In this document: positions 26,901 to 38,397 of the stretch, piece by piece
How the letters are laid out: each line of letters begins with the position of its first letter
Numbering within the stretch: the first letter of the stretch is position 1
Origin: Fomes fomentarius
Taxonomy: Eukaryota; Basidiomycota; Agaricomycetes; Polyporales; Polyporaceae
Length of the DNA: 64,000 nt
Direction: 5' to 3'
Assembly: GCA_022606135.1 (NCBI GenBank)
Contig: JABYQN010000004.1
Location: forward strand, 682,001 to 746,000
Notes under the pieces: model-generated
The model's input: the letters and a program-made list of their open reading frames with translations, nothing else
What the model was told of the DNA's origin: nothing
Databases searched by the model: none
Program-made: the position numbers and the translations under genes

Positions 26901-29236
26901 GAGAAACCGACTGGGGGTCTCCGTAGAGACGGTACACTCGAAGGGCACGCTGCATTCGTCAGTAGGCAGAGAACGCCGCCCGAAGTTCCATATCTCACAA
27001 GTCTCGTGCTTGGTGCACAGCTTGTGGGGTGTGGACGGTGGAACGCAGAGTCCTCAAGGAGGCGAAGACAGGGGAAATGCGGCCCTTGTACATTCCAAAT
27101 GTAATGCACAACATGCTAGGGCCGCCGCCGCGGATGTTGAACCTACAGTAGGCCCGCACTAGACACATCTGAGTCTCGCTTGTGGTAGTGCGCATGCGCC
27201 ACGCTGCCACGGCGCTGCGCATCGACACAGGTCTCGCAAAACTCTTGCCTGACTCTGACTCTTGGTGCACGAGTCTTGGTGACATGCATGTCATGGCATT
27301 TTCTCGAAAAGATCCTCCTCTTCTCAGCACCTGCTGCGGAGTGACCGTTATCGGGATCCTGACGAGATGTTCTCGCAGAGGCTGTCCATCGCGTTATCTT
27401 GTGGTTAGCATCTTATTTTGCATATAGATAGATGAAGGCTGACGAACACTCAGCCTTTTCCTTGACCCAGCACAGGCTCCTGAGCGAACAGCATGATCGA
27501 GAGGCACGAGGGACGACCGACCCGATAGTCGCTGCATCGCTGCAAGAAGAGAGCCAAGGGAGCGAGAGCCGGAAAGTTTCGAGCATCTTCGTCTCCTGTC
27601 GAGCACTGCGACCTTCAATCCAGTGCTCGGGTCTCACATGTCGCAGTCATTGTTGAGCCCGAGGCATACGCGTCCCCGGGCCTTCGCAAACATACGTGTC
27701 CCCGGGCCTTCGCAAACATACGTGCTGCGCAAGCCGTCCATAGCCATCAACTGGAAGGCACGACCCATAAAGCAATGAGAGACTCGCCACGCAGTTCCGT
27801 CAAGTGCTCAGTCATGCTCGAGTACCCTCACCCGCACCACACCGACCCGCGCACAGCAACGAGGAGCAAGACCTTGAAGTTCTCCCAAAGCCAGTCCACC
27901 GGAAGAAATCGAGAGCGCACTGGGTGGGGCTCGTACCCAAGGTTTGAACAGTCGGTCCTTCAATGCAGCCGCTCTCGAAGACGTGGAGGCCCCTGCGCAC
28001 AAGCGGGGCGCAAGGGGCGCCGAGAGGAGCCCTAGCGGAGCGTCGGCCAGGTCCGACTTCGCGAGGCTGTGTACGACCCTGAGAGACGTTTCTCCAGGAA
28101 TTTCTGACGGTCCGATTGAGCCACCTATTTCCCCCGTCAGCCACTTGGCAGCGGAGTTCTCACCCACAGTTTTACCGGGCGTGCGCCCTACCTGGACGGA
28201 CGTTTGCAGGAGGAGGAGGAGGACGACGACGACGAGAAGGGTGGGCGGGAAGGCCCTGGAAGGGTGTGGTTCGCGTAAGAGGCGCTGCACAGCCCCGGCT
28301 CTACGCGGGACCAGATTTGGTTGCCGACGGGAAGATCGCGATCAGGGTGATGGGCCGGATTTGGAAAGCGTTGTAGTTGAACATGGATGTGACTCCTTCT
28401 ATCGATTTCGCGAAGTTCGAATGAAATACAACGATGGAAGGAGACTATAAAGAGGGGGATTCATTTTTTGTTAGTTTGTCTCTACTCGGTGGTGACTCAG
28501 AAGCGGGCAAAGCCGCCACTGCGAAGCCAACACTGTGAGGGTGGTGGCACATCTTTGGAACAGATTGAAGAGTAGACCGAGGAGTGGTACCCTCGACAGT
28601 TGTTGGACTAGCTCAGCTCACAATGGGGCGATTGTGATACGGTTTCACTAGCTTCGGAAGTCGGAGCGGCAGACAAGAGTCCTCTTATCATTCATGGAAG
28701 TTCCATTGTTCGCCATATTCTGCATCAGCGTCTTCCGACCCTCGGGAGTAGTTTCTTTCAAGTCAATCATAGACTGCGATGAAATACACAGGAGCGGTCG
28801 CTTGATTGAGACTTCTAGCTCACTTGAGCTCAGCAATCGTCGTCTTCCACTAAAGGCGCCTCTTGATCATCGATCAATCAAGGACGCCTGTTGATCCACC
28901 TGCCACATACAGACTGTCCACGTCAAAGTTTCTCTCGAATGGACGCTGTGGATGCTAACCCTACAACGCACGCATGGACACGGATATCCCATTGCACTTC
29001 CGAAACATTGACCCAAATTGAACAACAATGAGACAAGAACCGCAGCCAGGAATAATGTGACTACATTATTGGACTTCTGGAGGAAGCACCAGCAACCAAG
29101 TGCGATGCACAAAAGGGTTACGGTAGCAGTCAGGGAGAAAAGGACCAAGCATACACGGTCTGTCACCTTCGCAGACGCCATCCCACATAATACCGTACCC
29201 GGTCCCCCGCGGTCTGTCCGTATAAGCGTCTCGCCA
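23968..29236. other. Gene-poor 5.3-kb region
   Basis: No gene could be assigned between the Ca2+ ATPase promoter and the PEX11 stop. The longest open frames (25339-25830 minus, 26476-26955 minus, 27808-28290 minus, 27944-28450 plus) have no recognisable domain and overlap one another on opposite strands. Features seen inside: a (CG)n stretch near 24899-24911, a 26-bp tandem repeat at 27665-27724, a purine-rich GAGGA/GACGA microsatellite at about 28211-28241, and a hydrophobic minus-strand stretch around 29010-29150 (LVLFSLTATVTLLCIALGCW). This may be decayed sequence or unrecognised non-coding transcription units. Confidence 0.5.
27665..27724. repeat. 26-bp tandem repeat, 2.3 copies
   Basis: Two complete units (27665-27690 and 27691-27716), differing at one base (CATACG C/T GT...), followed by an 8-bp start of a third. 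The GC-rich core CCCCGGGCC is a palindrome. Not in a recognised gene. Confidence 0.9.
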
Positions 29237-31571
29237 TTACATCTCGTCGAGTGAAGGCGCCTCAATAGCATCCTTGAGCGGGTCCTCGAGATACGGAGCA
29301 AGCTTCTCGTCCGTAGGCTGGACAGGCGGCGGTACGACATCGCTCCCGCTGACCGGAGGATGCAGCGCAGTCGCCTCCCATCCGCTTCTCCAGGAGGCAA
29401 TACCGGCAATGAGACCGAGGAGGTTGGTCCAGACCTGTGTAGGAGATGCAATCCCGTTAGCATGTCAGATGATACAGGTAAGAGCACAGGCCAAAGAACG
29501 CAGCTATCGGAGGACTGTGGGTATCCTAGGTTCCTAGCATAGCAAACAAAACTATGATTGGACGTGTGAAGGGTACGAGGATGGCACGAGATGCAGCTTG
29601 ATGACCCAACAGCCAACAGCCAGAGAAAGAGAAGTCAGGAAGAGACGCACATCGTTTGTGAATATTCCCTTCTCTGTTGACCTGTACAAGGAAACAATGT
29701 CAGTAAATGACACGAGCCGATATCCATTGAATGGAAGAAGAGAGAGAGCAAACGCGTAAACAGCGCGAGAAGCGAGGAGTTCTTCCGACTATGACTGGAA
29801 TCAACATGAAACAGGGAACGACGACTATCAATAAATGGATGTTCGCTAGCGTTGCAGCTGTGCCTACAGAGCTACCAACTCGCACAGTAGTTGCGAACGC
29901 CCTCCTGTACCCTGCGACAACAGCGTCCGCAGCAGAAAGCAGATATCTAGTCATATATGTACGACAGATAGTCGCTGTCCGGATGCGATAGCGACGAATG
30001 GAACGCTGACGGCTACGATGAGCTCATCGCGGTAAGAAGGATGACCGCGCCCTGGTCGGCTACGTAGCATGTCTCGCATCCGAAGGTATGACTCAGGCGG
30101 CCACTGGCAGGCGCGCCAGGAGGATGACATATGTGTTCCCTTACATGCTCTCACCTCCACCAGGTGATGGCTCATATTCGCAAGGTCGCCGCATGTACAA
30201 TGTGCGTGCGGGAATCTAGAGCCAGATACACGTGGAGGAGCAGTACAGCCTTCTCTATTATGACGCCTCTTGCCGTCATGCGGCGACAATGCATCAGGCG
30301 TTCTAAGGTTCCAGAAGTCAAGGGCAGTAGCGTTTTTAGAACGACATGCACAGCCCGGAGCGGACCGCACGATTGGGAACCGAGAAGCACGAAGGCACGA
30401 TGCACTAATGCTATCCCGAAGAGGATCCCGCAGCAAAGGCAAGGGAACACGGCGGCGCGAGTAGGGAAGAGCTCCTTGCCACGATGCCACGCCGCACTTC
30501 AATAGGGCAGATGAACGATTATGTTAGCAGTTGAGGGAACGACGTACCAGTGAATAGTGAGTGGCAGGTAGGCAAGGTTCACGATGTATTCATTCAGCAG
30601 AGCCTTTCGCCGCTTGCGGATATCGTCCTTCTCGACAGGGGTCGCCCCAGTCTAGAAGAGGTATTAAATCGGTCAGTGCGGCGGTCATTGGGAGCTCATA
30701 TGACAAACCTTTGTTTTGCTCAACGTTCGCTCACGCAAGCTCAGGAGCTTGCTGTCTTCGCGCAGGTGGGCAAGTTGCAAGACGACATATGCTGCCCAGA
30801 AACGTGTCGACCAAAGGCCCAGCTTGCCGAGATCTAGCGGGATGTGCTTCTCGCTAGGTCGCGTGCGGATGAAAGGCACGAACGCGGTGAGAGAGGGCAA
30901 GACAATCTTATCAGGAATTACCGAGTGGGAGAGTAGATAATAGAAGTGTTCGAGCGGGTAGTATGCGAGCATGGACCATCCCTGAAGGCGCTCGATGGTG
31001 CGGATTCTGCGTGTTGGTGAGGGGTTGCGTTCCAGAGCGATGAGCCATTGGAAGATAGGGAGGAGGCCTGAATGGGTTATGGGTGGGAGGGGGGGTGAAA
31101 ACGCATTCGGGAACACGAGCATATAAGCGAGCACATACCCCAAATTCTGAAGAACATCCGAGCATCACCAATGATGCTCCCCAGTTTTGCGAGTCTGTCG
31201 GCAGAGAGACTCAAGGGCGCCTTGCGCATGCCAGCGCTATGTTGGAGACGAGCGCGCCATTGCAGGAACGGCACGAGGAGCTTGACAGTGTATTGAATGA
31301 TCTATGCCGTCACACCAGACACATCAACATTGATGAGATGTGTGAAGTGCTCGCAATAACACACCATGAACAACTTGCTGTTCGGACATGACATTCAGTT
31401 ATGCGGTTCATGATGGTATGACACTGCTGTACTCAACTCGCTACCGCTCCATGTGCTCAAGAACCTGACGAGGTGGTCCAGAGTTTGCGACGACTGTAGA
31501 TTCGCAAATGCTCCTAGAGTGAGGTCCTCGATGCGCGCAAGCGTAAGTGGCTTCGATGAGACAGCAGACAT
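29237..31571 (-). CDS. PEX11: Peroxisomal membrane protein PEX11
   Basis: Seven exons (31571-31438, 31377-31365, 31301-31139, 31067-30709, 30651-30548, 29681-29651, 29434-29237) close exactly to 333 residues. Matching features: LDHLVRFLSTWSGSDKLFMIIQYTVKLLVPFL, the amphipathic region LSLSADRLAKLGSIIGDARMF, LPIFQWLIALERNP, the ERLQGWSMLAYYPLEHFYYL segment, LGKLGLWSTRFWAAYVVLQLAHLRED and the C-terminal membrane part LPLTIHWSTEKGIF followed by VWTNLLGLIAGIASWRSGWEAT. PEX11 sits in the peroxisome membrane and drives elongation and division. Odd points: a 13-nt exon 2 and a 31-nt exon 6 flanked by unusually long introns of 866 and 216 nt (separate finding). No other gene overlaps the exons. Confidence 0.92.
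29682..30547 (-). other. 866-nt intron 5 of PEX11
   Basis: Bounded by a GTACGT donor after ATTCACTG (30548) and a TACAG acceptor before the 31-nt exon 6. It is about 15 times longer than the typical intron here. On the same strand it contains a 183-codon open frame (30502-29951) and a hydrophobic frame (30450-30172) with a segment IIEKAVLLLHVYLALDSRTHIV. These may be remnants of an inserted sequence, an alternative exon or chance frames. Confidence 0.75.
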
Positions 31572-34021
31572 GGCCGCGCGAGACTGTGGTTGTCGGTATC
31601 AAGGTTGTGTTCGTTGCCAGTCGAGAGTTGAGGCGAAATCCGACGCTAACATAACACCGGCGACTTCCTCGGTCCGTGTGCCGCAATGGGCGTCTCAGGC
31701 GCAATGGGCCGTGAGAAAGTATTAGGTAAGCAGAGGCTATAAGGAGCTCGAGGCGAAATTTTGAGACCAAAGAACAAATCCACGAGGACACCAAAGTTCG
31801 GGCTTGGGGTTGCTCTCCGTCTCCTTGTCCGCGTTCCAGTCCTCAAGATTGACCTGGTCTTTCTCTGCACTATGTCGCTTCTCCGCTTTGACTGGCTTCC
31901 TACTGTCCACGAGGTATCGCTTCGGCTGGTACTCATGACAAGGCGGATGGGGTTAGAAGGAGGTGTTATGAATGTGGATGAGACCGACACTCTTGTTTCG
32001 AGCTACTCAATAGGATGAGGCTTACAATATATGGACCAGTGCGTCATGTAACGTTCATATTTCTCGTGTGCTTCTCTTGGGAGTTAGTTTGAGGAAAGAT
32101 TGGATCTCCTCATCCACGAGCAACGCCTCGACCCGTATCTGCTTGAACAACATGCGAAGTTAGGAGTGGGTTGAAGAATATATCTCGTTCAGACCATCGT
32201 CCCAACATCTACTGCAATGTTTCCCTGTAGCTCTGATGATGCCTTCCTTCGGCTCTCGCGCAAAGGCTCAAACTTCCGCACGATTTTCCTGACTGGCTGA
32301 CAATGGTCATTAGACGACCCGTTAGTGGACTATTCGTTTGCGTGAGTGCAGTACTGTACTTGGATCCGCCCCAGTGGATTCGCCGACGCCATCCCTAAAG
32401 ATGACCCGTACCAGACAAGTTTGGAAATAAGCGTACTGATGTCTATACTCGCGTACCGCGTTCCCTCGCCCCCTCAGCCCACTGTAGCAAAAAATGCGAC
32501 GGCGGACCAGACCTGGATCAAAACAAGCGACCTTATCCTTCTCATCCCACTAGCAGCATTCAATCAGCACCTTGAACGCAGGACCGCCGAACCAGCATGC
32601 CGTTCCGATTGGAACAGTGGAGTCGTCGCCGGTATGTTTTGCTCAACGTACCCGCTTTCCTCTATGATGGTGCGACGATCGGGAGCTTCGAGTTTCGCGT
32701 CCGACCCTCTACTCCGAGGGCAAGCGCCACACTCGTACCGGTACAGATCTATGTAATGCCAATCGTTGGACTTCGTTGCAATGACGAAATCGAACACAAC
32801 AACCTTTGTAGACCCCCAGACGCATTAAACCGTCGTCCAACCGTGCGGAATCGATATACCCGGCTCCAACGAGCCAGTCAGGGCCACCTCGTCCTCGGGC
32901 AATCAGCCATCGAACTGGGTAAGTCATAGGTGCTTCCGATTGAGCCGACCACTGACAATTTGATACGTATGAATGCGAAGCAGGCAAGTTCAAGCACGGA
33001 CAAGATCTACATTCGCCTTCAATCTGTAGAAGTTCCTACCCTCGACCCGACACGGCGCCTATTCTGGCAATGGCACTTTCGTCAATGAATCCAGTGGTTC
33101 AGTACTTCAGTTCCCATTCCCGAATTCGCGCCATTCTCGATGAATTCATCACGAAACGTCGCCGCCGTCGACATCGCCGCTCACCGGTACGACTTGTTCA
33201 ACACCGTTTTTCTCCATTTCTACTTCTCATGATCCCGTTGACCTTCCATCGCCACTTGTCCTCGTCAACTTCCCATCAAGTGGAGAGAATGGAGCCCAAT
33301 GGTTGTCATGTCGCACATGCATGTCCCTCGCGGACACCAGTCAGGCCCTTGTGCTGCAGTCAAAACCTATACCTTCGAATTCAGGGTCGCGATGCTAAGT
33401 ATCTGTGTCACGAATCATCGACGTCCACGGGCCCTGATATATGACCTGCATTCTTGGGCCTCTTTGCCCGCAGAAGGCAACGAACACCAGCTGGACTCAC
33501 TTCGAGAATTCGAAGGGTTATCATCATGCGTCCTGCCAATGAAGCAGCCGAAGGATGCCCCATAGGATGTATACTGGGCCGGTGTTCCCCTTACATGCGA
33601 ATTCTATGATGATTCATGTGGGACCCGGCATAACGTAGTCTCGGCGAGTTTGTCTTTTGAAACTACCTATGTACTCGGATGCTGATGATCAGGATGGCAA
33701 GTTTCCGCCAGTGTATGATAGAATCGGGTCCTCATCCTTCCACATGTTCTAGTTGTGATATGTCAGCAACACTTATCCTGTACCCATCTGTTGTTCATGC
33801 ATCTTGACCTGTGAGCTGTCAAATGAGATACTATGTAAAGTTGAGTGCCTGGATCAGTGGGTAGAATGAGGCTCGCTCGGATTTACTAGGTTGAGTCAGC
33901 AGTAAGCCTCTTCAATTAATAACACGTCATCATCCGGTAAGGGAGATATTGAAGGAGTTCTTACCCGTTCTACCACGGTAAGCAAGTAGTAATCCTTGGG
34001 TTGAAACTCCGCAAGTAGTCA
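31572..34021. other. Region with scattered coding-like segments, no assigned gene
   Basis: About 2.45 kb upstream of PEX11 and of the next plus-strand gene. On the minus strand several short stretches look coding in composition and are set off by plausible splice signals: about 32294-32196 (KIVRKFEPLRESRRKASS), 32150-32064 (RVEALLVDEEIQSFLKL), 32080-32030 (AHEKYERYMTHWSIY) and 31935-31743 (EYQPKRYLVDSRKPVKAEK; LEDWNADKETESNPKPELW, ending in TAG). A hydrophobic segment (RSLVLIQVWSAVAFFATVG) lies at about 32545-32485. I could not join them into one frame or match a family. A small unrecognised multi-exon gene or a pseudogene is possible. Confidence 0.35.
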
Positions 34022-36019
34022 ATGTCCGCGCCGAGTGCATCCCAACAGTTCACCAACCTCTCCGCCATCCATCGTTTCACTACTCTTGCGCATTCCACTC
34101 CCCTGCTCTCGCCGGCGAGGGCGACCAGCCTTGTCAGTGCATACCACGCGTGCGTGCAAAGAACTAGCGAGTTAGAACGCCAATGTACGCCTCCGTCCCA
34201 CTCTGATCGACGCGCCATCTTGCATCGTGATTAACCCGCCCTGCCGCAGGCCGCTGCCCGACGAACGTCCACGACAGAGTGTCGCCAATCTCATAGGACG
34301 TTTTGAGCAGCAGAACAAGCGACAATCTGCGTCTGCTGCACCCGTCCCGTCCCGTTCGTCCAGCGTTGTATCGCAGTATACCGGAGATGCGGCCAAGGAG
34401 GAGCTGAAGGAGAAGCGAGAATGGCCTCCGAAGCCCAAGATCGTTGCGGCTGGTGTGTTTGAGCCTAAGGTGGAGTCCAGCTACGAGGCAGCGGCGAAGT
34501 CGAAATCTCCAGAGCCCCCGCACCTGCACCTCTGCCGGAGCCTACCGCCCCAGAACCAGAACCAGCTGCGGAACCAACAGTAGCGGAGAAGGAAGTGGAA
34601 CCGGCACCGGTCTCACCAGTGACTTCAGACAAGGTTACTTCCCCGTCTCCTCCGTCTTCGCCCCCGAAGAAGGCCGCCACGACTGCAAAGCCGGGAGCGC
34701 CGCGTCCATCTACGACCACTACACGTACTTCGGCTACGCCATCGAAGGCGCGCGAGAGCAGAACCAGCGTTGTCGGTACGAAGCCAACAGCTCGTACGCC
34801 TGCCAAGTCCCCACCCTCGTCCTTCCATCCGGCACTGTCCACGTCGGCCTCCGTCTCCTCAGTCAAAGCTACGGGGACGGTGAAGGCTACGCCGCCACGG
34901 TCGAGGCCGTCTTCCCGCGCATCAGTCACCCCATCGCGCCCGAAGACACCCTCTTCACACTCTGCCGCAAGACCCAAGACTCCGTCCTCGTCGCGGCCGA
35001 AGACCCCCTCGCACGCGATATCTCCGCCAAAGGCTACTAAGCCTGGGAGTGGGCTGTTCGCGCCCACCGCGGCCTCGCTCGCGCGCGCACGGAACGCAGA
35101 CGCAGGGCCGCCTGTCCCAGTCCGGAAGCCAACTGCGTCGAAGGAGACTCTCGAGCGACTAAGCAAGCCGACCGCAGCGAGCATATCCAAGGCGCGCCAG
35201 CCCACATCCTCTCCTGCGAAGAGCACAGCCGCAACAAGAGGAGCTACTCCCGCAGCGCGCGGCGGCGGTGCTTCACTCAAGCCACGCGTCGCCCTTGCAG
35301 GGGCTGCTAAGGGGAAGGATCCGAAGGTGAAGGCAGGTGCAGTAGCAGCAGCAGCCGCTGGTGGTGCCGCTGCGGCCGCTGGCCTCGCCGCGGCGTTGGC
35401 GCAACACCCTGATCAGCAGGTCGCGCCACAGGAGGCGGATGTCGTGGAGGATGAGTCGCTGACCCACGAACATGAAGAGTCTGGAGGCACTCTTGTGGAC
35501 GAGCCGGAGCACCATGAAGAGCCTGCGGAGATTGCGCAGAGCGAGAGCGTTCATTCCGAGGATCTCCACGAAGAACCTCACGAAGAGCCATCTAACGAAG
35601 GAGTTGAAGAGCAGTCGGTCACAAGCGCGCAATCTGAGGAGTCTATCGCCGAGTCCGAGAACGTTGAACACCAGGTAGAGCACGAAGAGCCTCCTCACGT
35701 CGAGATTGAGGCCCAGGCTGAGGCTGAGGTTGGCGAGACTGCCACCGAAGCACCTGCTGATGAAACGCCCGCCGCTGAGCCTGAGGTCGAAATCTCCATC
35801 GAGGCTGAGCCGGAGCTGGAGACCGAGGCTACGCACAGCGAATCTGAGACACATGTCGACACCGAGTCCGATACCGCCGCGGGGTCCGTCACGGCGGAAA
35901 AGTCGGGCAACGACATCGAGGACATGGTCGCGTTCCTCGAGACCGCACCGAAGGCGCGTCCGGTCAGCGTCAACATCCCGGACGAGGTCGCGGACATCCC
36001 TGATATCGATGAGGACTGA
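34022..36019 (+). CDS. Low-complexity protein: basic Ser/Thr/Pro-rich middle, acidic C-terminus
   Basis: Unrecognised, about 600 residues. N-terminal part from ATG 34022 (MSAPSASQQFTNLSAIHRF), then after an intron (acceptor about 34231) LPDERPRQSVANLIGRFEQQNKR, a long Pro/Ser/Thr/Lys-rich region with repeated RPKTPSS units (34900-35010), an Ala-rich stretch (35330-35400) and a very acidic Glu-rich tail ending EVADIPDIDED at the TGA 36017. The basic KTPS repeats resemble microtubule- or chromatin-binding low-complexity proteins, but no domain proves this. A frame change near 34510 needs an intron (56 nt from GTTTGA at about 34457 to the CAG at 34512 fits) or is a sequence error. First-exon donor also uncertain. 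Confidence 0.7.
34903..35011 (+). repeat. RPKTPSS-type coding repeat
   Basis: Three or four diverged copies of a unit encoding Ser-Arg-Pro-Lys-Thr-Pro-Ser within the low-complexity protein. Confidence 0.7.
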
Positions 36020-38397
36020 GGCTGCAGGTCGAATCGAAGGTCAACCTCCCGCATTGGAGGCATGAAGGGTACGTACATAAACGCGCGGCAGCTCAGGCGC
36101 GGTGGGCAACGTATACATGTACGATGGGTTCTCTCTCTCTCTATCTTTCCAACATTCCGCGGACAGTCTCTGGCTCTCTCCTATATCCGTCCCTTTTCCC
36201 TCTCTCCTCTCTCGGGCTCTATCTTATACCAATCACGCTGCTTATGCTATTAACTTACAGATCATCATCGATCGTCCCGCCTTCCTCACGACCCAAACAA
36301 CCCTCGTTCCTCCCCATCGTCCCTCCTCACTGCTGCCGCTGCCCGCTCTCGTTCATCTCTGTGTGCCATATTTTTTTGGCGAATGCAAATGCAATTATAT
36401 GTCTCATACGTCGTATACAGAAACGCGCTGCTCTACGATTCTCCCCCCACCCCCTTTGCTCTCGTTTTCTACACTCCGTCTTCAGTCCAACACTCGGTTC
36501 TCTCCCCATGGACCGTCGACGAGTGTGACAGTTTACACAGTACCGATATTCACCTGGCCTGCAGAATGAAAGAAGTCTCCCAACACAACTCAACCCTCAC
36601 ACCAACCAGTCTCGCGTTGTTTTCTCTCTCTCTCTCTCTCCCTACCCGTCTCGATTATGCATGCGTACACACCACACTCACACTAGCCCCTTTTTCCGTA
36701 GTAGAGATCAGGTACAATCCGCTATCCGAGTCCGAGCCCGAGAGCCCCGAGAGCAATTGAAACGAGACCAAATCGAAAGTGTAGTGGTGTGGCTTGAATC
36801 GGAAGAGACACGTGGTTTAGTTGAATGTACTTACGTCGAGCAGGTCTACCTTCGTCGGAAGGGCGTGCAAGTTCACACGAGCACATAACGACAGACACAT
36901 TCTTGTCCAGAGCTGTCGCAGAGGATACTTCAGACAACCTCGTTGCACGGATGCCATGGTGTGGCACGGAAAAGCCTCAACTTCCAGTTACTATTATAAT
37001 GAGTACTACAGGCTATGTGTAATGGATCCAGTAAATCCAATTCGTTTGCCCACTCCCACTAGTGCAACGAACTAAAAAAAAGCCGGAGTCGCGCTGCATA
37101 GTTATCCCCGGTCAGTGATGAAGAAAGTTAGCGTACTAGCGAATGCTCACGAGGATCATCATGAGTTCAGGAAACGTATACAGCTGCGAGCTCACCTGCT
37201 CAGGCCTAGGCACCAATAGAGTTCAAACTTTGAAGCTTGAAGTTTAGTGTGGATGTCCGACGACATGCATGACGCACGGACGGTCACTTCCATTCTCCGA
37301 CAGGCTAGGCCCAACAGCGATGAGTGTGCGGAGTTCATGCATGGTTCTCGCTCTTTACAGGTGCTGGTATACAATACAATTTGCTCTGGCCAACGACTAG
37401 CGGGCTCGAGTATACTCATACATACATCTGGGGGTTGTACACGTACATGATTGCGAGCGAGCAGTGAGAGTGAGCGCGACAGCGACAGCGGACGAAACAC
37501 TGGCAGCGAAACAAAAGCGCACGGGGAAAATGACAAGAAAAGAAAAGAAAAGTCGGAGAATTCGAAGAGAGGCGTATTATAACAGAACCGCGAGGCCGAT
37601 GTACAACGGCAATCTGAATCAGGAGTGAGACGGAAGAGAACGAGTGAGAAAGACAAGCGCAACAACATGACACTGAGCTATGTAGGAGAGACACCACTCG
37701 TACACACACGTCCACAGAATCCGACAATGAAGGAATTTGACCACGACCGACGACCCAACACACGATAACCCAGAAACTTCCTCTTTGCTTTTCCTTTGCC
37801 GATGGGCAGTTCTTTTTGCTAGCCACTGCTCGAGCTCGATCTGCCACATCGCTGCGGAAGCAAGACCTACGACGGGGGGCTGCTCGACGGGGAGAGGGGG
37901 AGGCAACATGATCGGCATCGCATGATGTAGTACCGACCGATCCGAAGAATGTCAATGTTCATGCGCGACATGGTGCCATCTTCCGCGCGCGTCGCAATCG
38001 GGACAGTCAACTATGGCCACGACCACGATGGCTCGCAAGAACGGTTCCACAACGACATGGCAGATTTGTATCCGAGCGGCGAAGGTGAGCCTGTAAGACA
38101 CCGTGATCCATCTGGCCAATACTCGAGTAGCCCGACGGCGACGGCTTCAGATCGTGCGCCATAGCAGAAACTCGGAATGATTACATGACCCGTCCGTCCC
38201 CGTGCGTTTTGCGATGATGTGATAATGATACAGCGGCGCACGGAGGGAGCGGATCATGGAAGGCTGTCTTGTATATGCAGGTGATAAATTGCAGGATGTG
38301 CGGGAAAGGGCGAACGAACAAGCGGACAACAGCAGGGATGGGGGAGACTCAAGAGCTCAGAAAGCTTCGCCCGATCCGATCGGTGAACCACACGCAT
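36020..38397. other. Intergenic low-complexity region
   Basis: About 2.4 kb without a recognised gene. The part to about 36700 is strongly pyrimidine-rich on the plus strand, with CT dinucleotide runs at about 36131-36145 and 36627-36643; it probably includes the 3' UTR of the upstream gene. From about 37440 to 37600 the plus strand is purine-rich (AAAAGAAAAGAAAAG-like, 37530-37552). Open frames on both strands have no domain signal. Confidence 0.5.

Noticed and set aside
27656..27724. 26-bp repeats as a CRISPR-like array
   Set aside because: Units are directly adjacent without spacers, only 2.3 copies, and the genome is eukaryotic.
29010..29150. Hydrophobic minus-strand frame downstream of PEX11 as a membrane protein gene
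   Set aside because: Only one or two hydrophobic stretches, no start or splice context, overlapping the PEX11 3' flank; kept only as a remark.
34465..35280. 271-codon minus-strand frame opposite the low-complexity protein
   Set aside because: Produced by the GC-rich codon bias of the plus-strand gene; Gly/Ala/Val-rich with no domain.
37416..37955. 179-codon minus-strand frame
   Set aside because: Low-complexity Ser/Cys/Arg-rich translation of simple-sequence DNA; likely chance.
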